Source: Botrytis cinerea B05.10
Taxonomy: Eukaryota > Ascomycota > Leotiomycetes > Helotiales > Sclerotiniaceae
DNA: 64,000 nucleotides
Direction of reading: 5' to 3'
Assembly: GCF_000143535.2 (NCBI RefSeq)
Contig: NC_037316.1
Coordinates: forward strand, 248,001-312,000
The translations under genes were made by a program, and so were the position numbers. This document shows positions 25,323 to 38,722 of this stretch, in pieces; within the stretch, counting starts at the first letter, position 1; each line of letters opens with the position of its first letter. The notes beneath the pieces are model-generated. The model saw nothing but the letters and a program-made list of their open reading frames with translations. It did no database searches and was not told the origin of the DNA.

Positions 25323-28300
25323 CTAAATCCCCAACCCCTTAACACAACACCAAAGCACCACCGGCACAACCACATTATCATTCCCCCCAGTCAGAACCGC
25401 CTCCGTTAGACTCGCCACCCCCGCCGCAACAATACTTTTCCCCACCGTAACACTCCATGCATCGCTCCCCTCTCTCTCCCACCCACCTCCCCTAACCCAC
25501 CCCTTCGCCCCCACCAACGCCACAGCAACCACAATCATAAACGCCATACTCCCCTCTAAACTCTTTCCCCCTCCCCAATACCATTTTCTCTTCCCGCACC
25601 TTCTTCCTACCAAACTCGCCGCTGCGTCACCTAATCCCACACATATAACTCCTGCAACCATAGCAATTTCTCTCTGTCTCTGTGGAATTTCCCATCCTTT
25701 CCACGGATCCATCGCTTCTCCTTCTGCTCCTCCTTCAAAAGACGAAGACGACAAAAACTTCGAAGAAGCGATTTCAGATCCCGAGACAGAATCAAGCAAT
25801 TCCATTGAAGAAGAAGAATAAGACGGCAAGCTCCCCAAACTCAACCACAAAGGCACCGCACATCCCACCCCAAGAAAAATATGACTGACAACCACCGGTC
25901 CCTTCAAATCCCTTCCATCGACATACGGCATTAAGAATTTCGCCAACGCCCTACTAATCGGCGGTAACTGACTCGCTCTCAGTAAATCCAGTAGTAAAAA
26001 CACACCCAACACCAATGCCATAGCCAACGCACAATAATTCGGATCCACAAATGTCGATGGCAAGAGAATAAAAACCATCATGAAATGAAAAACTTTTCTT
26101 CTCGTATCCACTTCATATATTTTCGAAAGACGGAAAACAATCGCTAGACCCGCAATGATAATCAGGAGCCAGTAGCCCAAGAGTATCAACCGCGTATTTG
26201 CCGCGCCGAAATCTTGAGTACGAATGCGTTCTACCCATCCTCTTTCTAAACAAATCTTTGTTCGTTCGTGTAACTCTAGATCATCGGAAGAATGGGAGCG
26301 AGAAGGTAACGGAATCCATCTCTGCAAATTCGCCTTCACGACCTCGAGTCTAAATCGTGGCAAATCTCCAAACATATACCCAAGAGCCCAACCCACGGGT
26401 TCATAACCTTGCAATGCTTCTTTCCCTACGTATTCTCTGATACCAAGTAGGATAATAACGAGAATACAGATATATACATAAATAGCATATCCCCATTTCC
26501 GAAATGTAGCCTGTCTATAAGTTAATTTGGAAAATGATTGAAGACTGATAGATGCCGATCTTTTCTTCCGACCAGAAGGTGTTCTAGTTTTTAATTTGGA
26601 GGGACTAGATCCCGGTAAAGTATTTCTCCTCGAGATACCCGAATACTCTCCATCTAAAGGAGAAAATTCGGAAGAATGTAGTTTCCCACCCCTTTCTTGT
26701 GAATAACGGCTATGAAGTTCGTCATCACTCGTATCACTGATGAATCTATCTTTGGCAAATACACTTAACGTATTTGTACCAAACGATAAAGATCTCTTGC
26801 TGAATCTGAACCCCGAGTTTTTAGGATCCGGTCTTCTAAATTTCCATGTAGGGACTCGAGCTAATGTAACACCCCATCTAAGAACATGTGTACAAGTAAC
26901 TAGAATTCCTATACCACCACCCCAAAGAAGTGCTTTTAGAATAACTGCTTGCGGAGATGATGCTCTGAGTAATAAGCTTATAAGCGCGGTTGATAGTAAT
27001 TGTAGTTCAGCTGCCAGGAGACTAGTAGTTGTGAGGTAATAAAGTGTTTTACATAAAGCTTGATGAAGTGGTGGTATTAAAACCAATACTTCTGGATTCA
27101 GAGGCAATGATTCTTTACTCAAGAATGGAGCTCTGGTTAATGTCGTCGTGAATAATGGCATACATGCCAATACCCAATGTAACATATCTCTTCCTTCAAG
27201 ACCTCCAATAGCAGGGATTAATTTTTTCGGTAATGTTGATATCGCGAGTATCATACTTGGTAAAAGACCACTAGGATCACTGACTGAAAGTAAAATCGAA
27301 ACAAGCATTGTTATCGTAGGAGGATATAATAAAGGAGCAGGATCGAATGTTGCAGGTATAGTAAGAGGGAATGGAGATTTCCATGGTGTTCGTGAGCTCA
27401 GATGTCGTAATAGTCGAAGTGGATATAAAGCTATCAAACCACTTATAATAAGAATTTGACATCCAAGTTCTTCACAGTCAGCATGATTTCTGAAAGTCTG
27501 GAGATAAAAGCATACCATTCTTCCACAGATAGAGTATTTCCTTAACTCCTTGACTCTGATATATTATACCTCCCACAAAACATAATAAACACGCCTCAGT
27601 TGTTCTCCTGACAATTTCAATCCTCCTCCTCTGTTTAAACTTCTCAATTAATTTTCTCTGTTCCTCCTTCGTAACTATCTTCGAAGTCGGCATTGTAGAC
27701 CTAATCCTCCCACTTTCCTTCCATCGTATCTCATCATCCAAAATAGCCGGACTCAACAATGGACTGGGCGTACTTGACATACTACCATCTACACCCCTCA
27801 ATCCTTTGTGTGGTTTCGTCCTCGGAGCAGGCAGGCCTTTGAGGAAATGTTCATCATCTGCCTCAGTCCCGCTATCGCTGTTCGTAGATTCGATATACCC
27901 ATTTGATGATCCATCAATCGTTACCCTAACGCCATTATATAATTCATCGTCTGTATTTTGTGCCGAACGTAGAGGTGACGGCGACGCAGGAGCTCCCGAA
28001 GAAGATGTTCTCGTTTGGGAGTTAGAAGGCCTCAGATTGAAAGAGGGATTTAAGGAAGAAGGTTTCCTGGCAGGCACTCGGGAAGTCCATTCTTCTCCTT
28101 TCGAATTCCTAATAACCGGATTCCTCTCACTTCTTTCGCTCCCAAACGGAATCTCCTCATGTCGTTTATGATATGGATGTGGACTTCTTTCCAATCTCGG
28201 GGCCTTCTCTCCCGTTAATGTATCCCTCGTCTCCCCTCTTCGTGCAACTTCCTCCCTCAACTTCTGCGCATGCGATTGTTGGGTGTGCGATTGCGATTGC

Positions 28301-28410
28301 TGCATAGTCGATGGTATCTGCTGCATTTGCGTCTGCAGCTGTATCCTGGATCCCGAGTCTTCCCGTATCGCAGTCTGCAGACCCAAATTCAAATCTAACC
28401 CTTCCTCCAT
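25323..28410 (-). CDS. SEC59: Dolichol kinase (SEC59-like)
   Basis: Two exons on the minus strand (28410-27516, 27469-25323) are joined by a 46-nt phase-1 intron and encode 1013 residues. The enzyme uses CTP to phosphorylate dolichol in the ER, supplying dolichol phosphate for N-glycans, O-mannose and GPI anchors. The first 260 residues are polar and disordered. A hydrophobic multi-span region follows, and the C-terminal third is the kinase: RKVFHFMMVFILLPSTF, HIFLGVGCAVPLWL and the CTP-binding GLGDAAASLVGRRCGKRKW followed by KSLEGSMAF, all typical of SEC59/DOLK. The length is twice that of yeast Sec59, mainly from the N-terminal extension. The intron acceptor (AAG) is inferred from frame and a nearby CTGAC branch point. 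It supplies the same pathway GPI10 draws on. Confidence 0.9.
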
Positions 28411-29749
28411 TAATATTATCCCTCCCTTTGAATCTCAGTCCAAGTCCCATTAATTCATCACTGCCTTGCGAACCAGACCTCAATTACCATCTACTCTCAA
28501 AGTTTGGTTTGGAAATAAAACTGGGTGAAAAATAGAAATGGCAATGACAATGATGGTTGAAGATTGAAGATTGAAGATTGAAGAAGAATGTATCAAACTA
28601 ATCCGTGGCATGAAAAATCTCATGATTACATTACGAAAGCTATTCACATGCCAGATCTTTGAACCATTACTCCCCACGTAACCAATCCACAATCCAGAGC
28701 CATAATCCACGAGGCTCCGAGTCCGCTAGCGGCCGCTTCAGCGTTGATTTTCTATAAATAGTCGAGAGAGTAACATAAGGCTGATATCAGATGTAGATCG
28801 TTGATTTTTGGACTATTTGGACTATTTGGACTATATAGCCCATTGGATGGTTGAATGTTTAAATAACATGTTGTCAAATGCTAGGTAGCTCAATAGTCCT
28901 ATTGATCGAAATCGAATATAATAGTATTGTCATATTGTTCCTGGAGGAGAGTTCACAATGAATCATATTCAATTAGATGAGATTAATTATCAATAGAATA
29001 ATGATTACGCTAACTTGCCCACCCGAGATCAAATCAGGATTCGTAGGGCTGAGAGAATCAGAATTCCAGTGTGTATATGTGTGCTTGGTGGTATAATATA
29101 TGTATCATGCTAAAAGTAAGTCCAGGAAACAAGCCCACTAATCCGTTCCACCCCATGTCATTCATCAACGCATAACCGCTCAGTTCGCTCAAATCTCTTA
29201 AATTACATCCGATTGATCTTCTATCCTGTCGTTCTTTCCTCTCATTGAATGGCATTTTCGTGGAACAAGAGAAGCCCCATTTCACAATTGTTCAGCGTGC
29301 CATCCCGTACCATCTGCAACGAGAACTGAAATTGTAAGAATGAACAAGTGAAAGGAAAAAAGATACCGGAGAAAATCAATGGCTAGTATCCATATGCCGC
29401 TAAAACTCCCCATCGCCAACTATACGTTTCTTGTGATGCCCAATTCACCATGTCATTTGAAGGCAATTGAATAAAAACCAGCCTCTAAGACGCCACCACA
29501 TGGTACGCATCCATGAAACCTCATAACCCTTATATGCATCCACCCGACCCTGCCTCAATTGCAAATGATAAACTCCTGATAGTAGCCGTTTTTCATTATA
29601 GGGTATTGCGCTTTCCTTTGCGCCAATGTTTATGAAAAAGAAGAAAAAAAAATGCAAGAAAAAGAAATAGATTGTGATATGAAATGTATATTTAATGAGG
29701 ATATTCTCGCAAAGTGCAATAAATTGATTGTCCTTTGGAGATTATCAGC
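28411..29749. other. Spacer between dolichol kinase start and F-box-like gene end
   Basis: No gene is supported. The left part is the dolichol kinase promoter, with a GAAGATT repeat near 28560 and a GC-rich palindromic spot CCGCTAGCGG at about 28724. The right part is 3' flank of the F-box-like gene, with A-rich tracts near 29640. Open frames are under 76 codons. Confidence 0.45.
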
Positions 29750-32700
29750 TCAATTTCCATGAGGTTGGGTCCCCGTGAGAATTGAGGAGATAGCCATAGC
29801 ACTTCGTGAAGTTGTAGATGATCCCGGGTTTGATGAATTGGATGAGCTGCCATTGTTCTGGTAAACCTGGTTCGATGGGTTGACAGAAGAAGCGTTGTTA
29901 TTTTGAGAGGCGTAACTCAGGTGAGGAGGAGGTAAGAGCGACGAAGTATTATTGCATTGGGTAAGATGATTCGAAGAGCCAGAATTAATAGCATTATTGT
30001 AGGTAGAGTGGCTAGAAAAGTCGCCCAGGGCATTGGCAGAGGATACATTATTGCTCTGAGACATTTGGTTCGAAGTACCATAAGGATTCATCTTAAAAAA
30101 GTCTTCTGGTGAACTAGCATTGGCGCTATTAATGTTCTGAGACAGGGAAGCCATTGGATTTGCAGAAAAGTTGTTGTTGCTGTAAGAAGCACTTTTCATG
30201 AAATCACCATTGTTGTTTTGAGTGCCACGAGAACTGTTACTCAACAGACCCATGGAGGAGTTGTTCATGTTTTGAGACCGAGAGGCCATGGAATTGGTGA
30301 GATTGTTATTTGCGCTGTGGGGACCATTGTTCGATGAACCCATGAAAGAGTTGTTGCCGTTTTGAGGAAGAGGGGCCATTGAAATGTTGCGGGAAGCACT
30401 GCTCGATGAACCCATGTTCTGAGATAGAATTGACATTGCACTGGCAGGAAGCCCACTGTTTCCATAAGCGCTGTTAGACGATATCATGGAACTGTGATTT
30501 TGAGTAAGAGAGTTCATTGAGCTGGCAGGAAATCCGTTATTGCTGCGAGAAGACATGCTCGTTGAGCCTATCAAAGAGCCATTGTTGATTCCAGAGAGGC
30601 GACCCAATGAGCTGGCAGAAAAGCCACTGTTGTGAGAAATGTTGCTCAATGAATTGACAGAAGGACCGGCATTGTTATGAGAAGTGTTGAGCAAAGAGTC
30701 ATTGGGGAGCGGAAGACCACCTGGAAATGACATTGTTGGATTGTTCAATGGTCGTAACGTTGTAGCCATAGCGCCCTTGCCAGAATCAAATGAACCAGCA
30801 TGAATCATTGCAAGAGACGACCTATTATTTGTAACTGATGTGGGGATTTGATATCTTTCCAGTTGACTTTGTTGTGTGTTTTGTTGCAGACCTTGATTGC
30901 CAATTTGTCGGAGAGCATCGTTAGCTTGCTCAAAGTTTTCGAGATCTTGCCCAGTCATTTGAAAGTCTTCGTCTAAATTACCCCGGCTTGGTACGTCTTG
31001 TGCAGGAACGATGGCTTGTTGGTCAGTCCTTCTCGATTGCTCCTGCTGGTAGACTGCTTGAATCTTCGGCTTCAAAGCTCTCCAACCTCGTTCTGAGCCA
31101 CCATCTCTGAAAATTCTAACGGCTGCTTTGAATGGCTTGCTGTTGGCGATAAAGTCCTCTGGAATATCTGGAAGGTCACGCTTCGCAAGTGTGGAGAAGA
31201 GGATTCTCCGGCTTTCGCGGTTAGCATCATTCGGCTTGCGACCTTTTGCCCTCTTCTCACGGACTGCTGCTTCGACTTGTAAAACGAGTTGCATGACCTT
31301 TGCGTTCTTAGCCTTTTTCGCTTCGAAGAAGGCATCACGATCTTCTTCTAACTTTTCCATCTTCTCCTCCCAAATCTGGCGGGCGGTGGCTTTCTGCGCA
31401 TCGTTATGTGTAGGATCCTCACGATATGGATCGGGTGTGAGTGCTTCATATTCCTTTATGATGTTTTCGACGTCGGCAATCAAGTAGTATTTGTATAGTC
31501 TGTGCGTTGACGTTTGAATTGCTCCAGGGTCTCCTTCTTCGACGTAATCATGAGGTTTACCAAAAGAGTCGTACATGCTGACTGGAATGCATGCCAGCAG
31601 TTTGTCAATGACAGGGAGGGAATACTTGAGCTGGCGATGTTTCTGGATTCGATCTTCTCTCTCAATCTTTCCCTTCCAACAGTTGAGACACCACCTCTTT
31701 TTCCAAGCCCAATGTGTTCTGCTTGCATCTTTGTTCTTACAACCAGGTTCCATGCAACCTTTTCCTCCCAGAAGATCAACATATTGCATTGCCGATAGAC
31801 CTGGAATCTCATCAGGCAAGTTGTAACCATAGTTTTCTCTGCGGCAATTTATATGGATAGATTGCAACCCATTAACCCACTTGTTCCAGCTGTGACAGAT
31901 AGTACGAGCTTTTCGGAGAAATATAGGAGGGCAAAATTCGAGAATGCGGATGACAACGTCGGCTGGTATTGTAAGTTCCTTCTTCTTTGCCTTTACACAA
32001 CAGTTAGATTTATTGCCAGATGTATACGTGAGTGGGCACACTTACTACCTCCAATTTATTTATCTTTTCAGCATTTTCGGCCTTTCCAGAAACCTTCAAT
32101 AGCCTTGCCTTCTTCGCGGCGGCCTTCTGCTCGTCTGTTTGTATCTTGCGCTTCCTCATGTTGGTAGCTTTAGTCATTTCCAAGTCCATGGGCGTTTCTG
32201 ACCGACTTTGCGTACTCGATCGAGATTCTACAACAAGTAGATTTTCGGTTTGTGGAAGTTTTTGCGCAGGAGCCAAAGTTGGTAAAGATGAACTGGACAA
32301 AACTGAATTGCTCGAACTCGATCTTTCTAGATTAGGAATTGGGCCCTGTCCACCGTAGCTTGAATAGGATTGATTTGCTAAAGTTCGAGAATCTTTCTGC
32401 AATCGAGCAATCATCTGCTGTTGATAGTTGCTTCGATTTGCGGGAATTTGCGAGGCCAGGACTGAATCAGATCGGGAGAAAAGGTCGTCCATATTTTGGG
32501 GGTATTTAGTGGCAGAGATGTGTTGTTGCAGTTGAGGGCGTAGAGGTTGGTTCGAAGAGAGTGAATACGAGTTATTGTTGGAGGGGTAAGTTTGTTGTTG
32601 AGTGTAGTTGTTTGTGTTCACTGTTCGTAATAAATTGGAAAGTTGTGGAAGTTCGGTTTGACTTTGGGTGGCATTAAAAGAAGATTGTGGTCGATGATTG

Positions 32701-33116
32701 GAATTATTGAATGGTTGTTGCTGTAATGGATTTCCAGGACGAGTGTGAGAGTTGAGATTGCTCGTAGTCAAGGGTGAGAAGGACATTTGATTCATTTGAC
32801 CGCCCATCGTAGACGATTGAGAAGTTGAACTGATGGTATTTCCGGAATATGGAAGCTGAATAACATCACTGTCTATCATCATGCCTGCGGGTGAATCTAA
32901 ATCTCGCAGGGCAAGAAGAGTATTATATGTCTCATCACCAGAAAGTATTTGCTGAGCTGGGAAACTAATATTGTGACCTTCGAATGACACACGAAGAGAC
33001 TTTAATAACACTCCCTTGACAACGTCTCGAGCGATACCGAGCGACTCTTTGAATGCAGCTTCGAGATCGACACCCGTATCGCCCGATGCGAGAGACGATA
33101 TAGGAGGAGCACTCAT
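29750..33116 (-). CDS. Q/N/S-rich protein with an F-box-like segment, function unknown
   Basis: Two exons on the minus strand (33116-32046, 31990-29750) are joined by a 55-nt phase-0 intron with a CTAAC branch point and encode 1103 residues. Residues 1-340 are Gln/Asn/Ser-rich and disordered. Directly after the intron (about 360-400) lies ELTIPADVVIRILEFCPP followed by RKARTICHSWNKWVNG, the L-P-x-V-I-x-R-I-L pattern and W of an F-box. A Cys-rich patch follows (GCMEPGCKNKDASRTH, KKRWCLNCWKG) that could bind a metal. The last 350 residues consist of degenerate units around 'SLSQN.N.SS', extremely rich in Asn and Ser. The F-box suggests an SCF substrate receptor, an inference only. Both low-complexity ends have prion-like composition. 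Confidence 0.7.
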
Positions 33117-33645
33117 ATTATGATTGAGTGTATGCCTCGTATCAACAGATGGGTCGTGAAGGAGGGATGGGCGAAATTCAATCGATGGTGTTGAGGATGT
33201 CGAATCGCTTTGTCCCCACCCGGAATCAATGACAATGTGTAATGTTCATCCACAGAATCGGCGAATCCATACAATAATTTCTGCCACGGGTGATTATATT
33301 TGCTGGAAATCAAATGAAGCTTGGTGGCGACAGGTATAATTATTGGGAAGGGAAGGCTTTTTTCGCCGATGTGTGGTTGTCGTGGTGGATTGTGGATGAT
33401 GTTGTTGTTGTATGATTTCTCGAATTATTTGAAGAGGTGGGAGGAATTGGAATTGGGGGGATTGTGAGATGAGATTCTTTAAGGACCACCGTATCGAGAG
33501 TCTGGAGCTAAAATTGGTTGTGGTCGTAGTTGTTCAATTTTTGGCTGCCCAGTGATTTTAGCCCGAAACCTTTTTTTCCCTTTCCTTTCTTGACCGATCC
33601 TCCGATCCTCAGCCTCGGTGGTGCCGCCACTTTTCGAAAATGTTC

Positions 33646-33720
33646 AACTGACTGACTGAGGGATGGATTGACTGACTGATGGACTGACTGACTGACTGAC
33701 GGACGGACGGACGGACAGAC
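33646..33720. repeat. (CTGA)n / (CGGA)n microsatellite
   Basis: ACTG units are interrupted by GGATGGATTG and pass into five ACGG units. A similar GACT tract occurs upstream of ATG1 near 12100. Confidence 0.85.
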
Positions 33721-35335
33721 TGGTGGACTGATAGACTGTACAGGCAACGCAACTCATCGATGCACAAGTCTGTGTTTTGCGAAAGTCCAAGGCCGGACTA
33801 TGGTAATCAATGTCGTTGGGAGGATAAACCAAAGGCAAATGATGATAACCTCAAGAAAGATTAATGCATGGATTCGGATCGAATGTCGAGTTGAAAGAGA
33901 GAGAAAAAGAGGAGGGAACAGAAGAGAAAGGATTTGATTCCCCGTTTTCAAACGAGTCGTGAAATCGTCTTTGCTGTCTTTGCTTTAAGTTGCTTAACAA
34001 GGTTTTAATTAATCGACGGAAAAGCTACCCTTTGACTAATTATAGTAGATGTGTTTGCCCTTCCTTGGTTGTGAACGATTTGGGTAGTAGTATACTGTAG
34101 CATGAGGTGGGCGGTTAGTTTTCACAACTGGCGGCTAAGGGGATGAAGATGTGTATGTATGTATGTATGTATGTATGAATGAATGTATGTATGTATGTAT
34201 GTGTGTGTGTGTGTGTGTATATCTGTGTGTGTATGCGGATGTGGATCTGTATGTGTATATCCTAAGAATCGGTTATGGTGATGATTCTGATGTTGTGTTG
34301 TGTTGTGCAGTGTAGTGTTGTATTGTTTCGTAACCAAGGTTTAAAGCGTCAACTTAGAGAGGACTCCCAAGATCCAAAGCTTCGGAAGATGAGCTGTCTC
34401 TCTGTACAGATAGAACGAGCGAGGAAATAAATTCAAACAAATACAACATACCTTTCTGCCCATGCGTGAATAGAAACGAGTTCTCACCAACGATATGGAG
34501 ATTGAAGATGAAGGGGGAGATTGGTGGAAGAATCACCTGATGGCAGAGTATTGAATGGGATGGTTCCTCGTGGTCACCACTACGCTACAATACAAGTGTT
34601 AGTAAATCAAGTGAGAGGAAGAGGCAAAACAACTCGTACCAAGGTTTTTAAAGCCACCCACCACCATTTAAGCAAGAAAAGGAGGCTATTGAGAAGATGT
34701 AAGACTTACTAAACTTTTTGCTTGCTGGCTTGCTTGCTTGCTTCCTTGATTGATTTATGATTCGAATATCTTCTTGATGGTTGTGCTTTCCAGATAATTA
34801 TTTCCTCCATCAAGTCTTTCGCATGCCCGACTGATGTGTATATTCTCGTGATGTATATAAATCAAGTGTGAAGCCATCCTCTACATACAAGAAGATACTT
34901 GCGGAGATGCTTTGATTCACCGCGTCAATACCTCCCTAGCTACCTACCTGGGCATCCTACCCAAAACACGGAAGAACAAATCGGCTTTCAAGCAATATCA
35001 CAACCAAGAATATGACGAGGTGCCACTACTCACATCTAAAGCCAAGTACAAGTTGAGCGGGAAAATGAGGGTTTCTGAGATGAAGGAAAAGACGGAATAC
35101 TTAGGTACAAGCCGAAAACGCTCAATTCTCTTTCCAGATGAGAAATGAAGATGTCAATGTCATGCTTTGATATGTTGTTGTCGATACCCTCAAACAAAAC
35201 AGAGAAGAATTGAAGAGTAAATTTTCAATTCCAGACGCGTTTGCTTGCGCGTTCAACCTTCTCGCACCTTGCTCCCTGGTCACCTGTTCGGACGAGGATT
35301 GATAATTTGATAATTTGATAATTTGATAATTTGAT

Positions 35336-35353
35336 AGCCTCGTGCACGAGGCT
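35336..35353. repeat. 18-bp perfect palindrome
   Basis: AGCCTCGTGCACGAGGCT equals its own reverse complement over all 18 bases. It sits between a (TTGATAAT)n tract on the left and GTGATAGGTGATAC direct repeats on the right. It could be a dimeric protein-binding site or a hairpin. Function is unknown. Confidence 0.85.
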
Positions 35354-36911
35354 TGTGATAGGTGATACGTGATAGGTGATACGTTGATACGCGACATGTG
35401 ATATCCGAGGATTCCGTTCCGTCTCTACTCGCTTGGGAACACTCTACGTAGCACGTGCCTGGATAGGTACACGACAGTCCACTCTACTAGGTCAACTCTC
35501 TCTTTATCAAAACTGGAGCTGCTTCAATGATTTTCATCCTCTCGAATCCACAATACTGAGGACTCTTTTCAATAGTACATGCTACTTCCCGAGTCACATC
35601 CCGAGTCTACGATGGAATCAGTTTCGCTTGAGATGCAAAACCAAAAGCAGCATCGATCAATTCGTGAACTTTCTTGCAGTAGGAATCTCACCAGTTTGGA
35701 GACAAGGCCACGCGTGGATAATTTGGTATGGAACCTTGGAGTAATGGAAGAGGCATATTTAATACTTGCACACTTATTACTCATGGGCATCTTTTCGGAC
35801 CTACTACATTGTACTCGTGAAAATCTCTCCCGCCCATATTTCTTCAGATCAATATCCAATTCCCATCCCACTCCCACTCCCACTCCCACTCCCACTCCCA
35901 CTCCCTCTTCCTCGCCCAGAATGTATGACTCCAATTTTTATATATCCAACCTCAAGATCCAGACTCATCTCAAACCGTGCTGCGTAATACAAACAAGCAG
36001 AAAAGCCCGTCTTCTGTCGAATAAAGGAAGAACCTCTCCGATACCGGTTTGGGGGAACATGCTAAGCTCCCCCGCAAACACTTTAAATATTAGAATTCTC
36101 CACCCAATCCACTCTTCTCAAGAGTCACAACGTCAAGATACCCAGTCGGAATTCCCTGGACTATGGATCTCCAGCTTCGAAGGAAGATCCCCATGTTACA
36201 TTCATATCCTACCTTTGCATTGTCCAACATTCGGTGAAGATTTTCAGTGTTTTTTTTTTGGCTGGGAAACGTGGACATGAGGCAAAAGCTACACCAGCTT
36301 CAAATCTTGCTTCGATGGAGAGTTTCCCCTGGTTTCTGCTACTGGGAGCTTATCAAAGACATTTAAAATGCCGATGTACAAAAGCCAAAGATATCCGAGG
36401 TAGGTATACAAACTACAATCGACACTTATTACCCATTGCCCATTACCCATTACCCGAGTCATATGGTATGGCCACCAGGGGGCGGATGGATACAGTAAAA
36501 CAGTGAATGGCAACACGGCAAATCTCAAAAACATCCTCACTAATCAGAGAACTAATCAAAAGAAAGATGACTCTTCCTCGGCTTCAATCATTCAGTTATT
36601 CAATGTTACTCCGAATTTAATTGCGGGGATAACTTCATCCCTTGTCCACTTTCTTCTGCAGTAGGTGTCCGATCTATCACTAGTTAGATAAAGTATTCTG
36701 AGTCCGGAGCATGCACGCACGGTAAACTTTGGGTTTGCTTGATTGAAAAGCAGCTCGATATCTCTTTTGATGATTCTTTTCGATTCTTCTCTTGTGCTTC
36801 TTACTCTTACTCATATTCTCACCGTTACATTTTGCCTTCGGGGGTAATATAAAGGTGTGCCGTCGATCGAGTTTGGCCTTTCGGCAGTAGTCCAGGAAAA
36901 GGAGCACCAAA

Positions 36912-38722
36912 ATGGGTTTATTTGGTTCGAAAAATAGTAAGTATCAATTCGTTCTTTGCTAACCATTTATGTTATCACCATTGTTATTCTATCACAATGG
37001 CTTCAAAGCTCCAGTATCGAATACAGACTCGGTGTCTAAAAAATTGTCTGGATATCTGATTGATCAAGTGATCTACCGAGGATACAATACAGTATCTCAG
37101 CTCAGCTCAGCCCAATCCCTGAATTTTACGTTTTCCGAGATGAATCTAACTTGATCCAGAAGAAACGGGATCTTCCCCTCAACCCTCATTCTCAGAGGAT
37201 CAAGAAGCCGCTTACAAGGGAAATAATAGCTATGTACCAGACATTCCATCGGCGGAGGGTCAACCAGAATTCGATGAATTGCACGTGGTTTGTCCTTCGC
37301 ATACAACGGAGGCCAAACTTATGCGAAAAATCGATTTACGTGTGATTCCATTTTTGTAAGTAATGTATTGTGTCTCTCAAAATCCATTCTGACTGCCATA
37401 GATGTATCTTGTATCTTTTGGCCTTTTTGGACAGAGTCAATATTGCCAATGCCAAATCTTTCAAACTCTCAACAGATTTGAAATTAACCGGCACTCAATA
37501 CAATACCGCTTTGACCATCTTCTTCGTCCCATATGTCTTCTTCGAGATTCCGTCGAATATCCTCATGAAGCGCCTGAATCCAAACATCTGGCTTTCATCC
37601 CTCATGTTCCTTTTTGGCCTCGTAAGTATCTGTCAAGGACTCGTACAAAATTTCTCCGGTCTCCTCGCAACCCGTTTTTTCCTCGGTCTATGCGAAGCGG
37701 GTATGTTTCCTGGCTGTTTCTACCTCATCGGCATGTGGTACAAACGATCCGAAGCCCAACGTCGTTACTCCTTCTTCTTCAGTAGTACCACCTTAGCTGG
37801 AGCATTCGGAGGTCTTCTCGCTTCCGGTATTGGAAAAATGGATGGATTAAGAGGATATTCCGGTTGGCGTTGGATTTTTATCATTGAAGGAGTCCTTACC
37901 TGCGTTGTCGCCCTAGCATTCTTCTTCCTCATTCCTTCATTCCCAGAAGATGCAAAATGGCTCACTCCAGACGAAAGAGCATATGTAAAAGCTCGTCTCC
38001 AAGTAGACCAAGGAAGAAGCGCAGCAGAGCGTAAAATCACTTTCAAAGACGCATGTAGGGTCTTCAAAGACTACAAAGTCATTCTCGGAGGTTTCATGTA
38101 TTTCGGCATGATTATCCCAGCCTACGGATACGCATTCTTCGCACCAGGTATCATCTCCACCTACGGTTACTCCCCAATCCAAACACAACTCCACAGTGTA
38201 CCTCCATGGGCGTGCGCATTCGCATTCGCAATGTGCATTGCATTCGCATCGGATTTCACACGTCATCGATTCGCCTTCACCATCGCGCCGATTTGCGTCG
38301 CAATCACCGGTTTTGCTATCCTCCTCACCGTTCACGATAATACCAAACTTCAATACGCTGCGCTTTTCCTCGTTGCAATGGGTGCCTACTCCGCCATGCC
38401 CGTCATCGTCTGTTGGTTCAACATGAATCTTGGCGGTCATCACCGTCGCAGCGTGGGCACGGCGTGGCAAGTCGGATTCGGTAATATCGGAGGAATTATC
38501 GCTACCTATGCTTTCCTTGCTAAAGATGCCCCGGAGTATAAGACGGGATATGGAATCTGTCTGGGATTTTTATGTTTGAGCGCCATGTCGTGTTTGCTTT
38601 ATTTCGTGGCGGTCATGTTGGAAAATCGCCAGAGGGATAGGAGACCTAGGGATTTGGGTCTTACGGAGTATGAGAAGACGGAATTGGGAGATTTGAGTCC
38701 GGATTATAGGTATTTATTGTGA
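36912..38722 (+). CDS. Major facilitator transporter, anion:cation symporter (allantoate/nicotinate permease) type
   Basis: Three exons (36912-36936, 37160-37355, 37402-38722) encode 513 residues. Exon 1 is only 25 nt. Intron 1 is 223 nt, with a TCTAAC branch point 8 nt before its CAG; intron 2 is 46 nt. The polar N-terminus is followed by EAKLMRKIDLRVIPFL and LLAFLDRVNIANAK, the ACS-family (DAL5/TNA1) signature. VPYVFFEIPSNILMKR, the loop RFFLGLCEAGMFPGCFYLIGMWYKRSEAQRR, and SGWRWIFIIEG confirm it. About 12 membrane spans are visible. Substrates of this family are small organic anions such as allantoate, nicotinate or related vitamins; which one cannot be told. A second exon hidden in intron 1 is possible but not required for an open frame. 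Confidence 0.9.

Larger units (their letters stand above)
33117..36911. other. 3.8-kb gene-free interval
   Basis: The left part is the promoter of the F-box-like gene. Repeats are (CTGA)n/(CGGA)n at 33646-33720, (ATGT)n(GT)n at 34151-34220, (TTGATAAT)n at about 35299-35336, GTGATAGGTGATAC units near 35354-35390 and (TCCCAC)n at about 35861-35905. A 233-codon open frame at 35579-36280 contains the TCCCAC repeat as Pro-Thr, has no domain and lacks splice partners, so I do not call it. The right part (36.5-36.9 kb) is the promoter of the transporter gene. Confidence 0.45.

Noticed and set aside
27470..27515. Reading the dolichol kinase locus as two separate genes
   Set aside because: The two overlapping frames join cleanly through a 46-nt intron, and the C-terminal kinase lacks its own start and N-terminal membrane spans.
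35579..36280. 233-codon open frame on the plus strand
   Set aside because: It includes a TCCCAC microsatellite read as Pro-Thr repeats, shows no domain or signal peptide, and overlaps equally open frames on the other strand.
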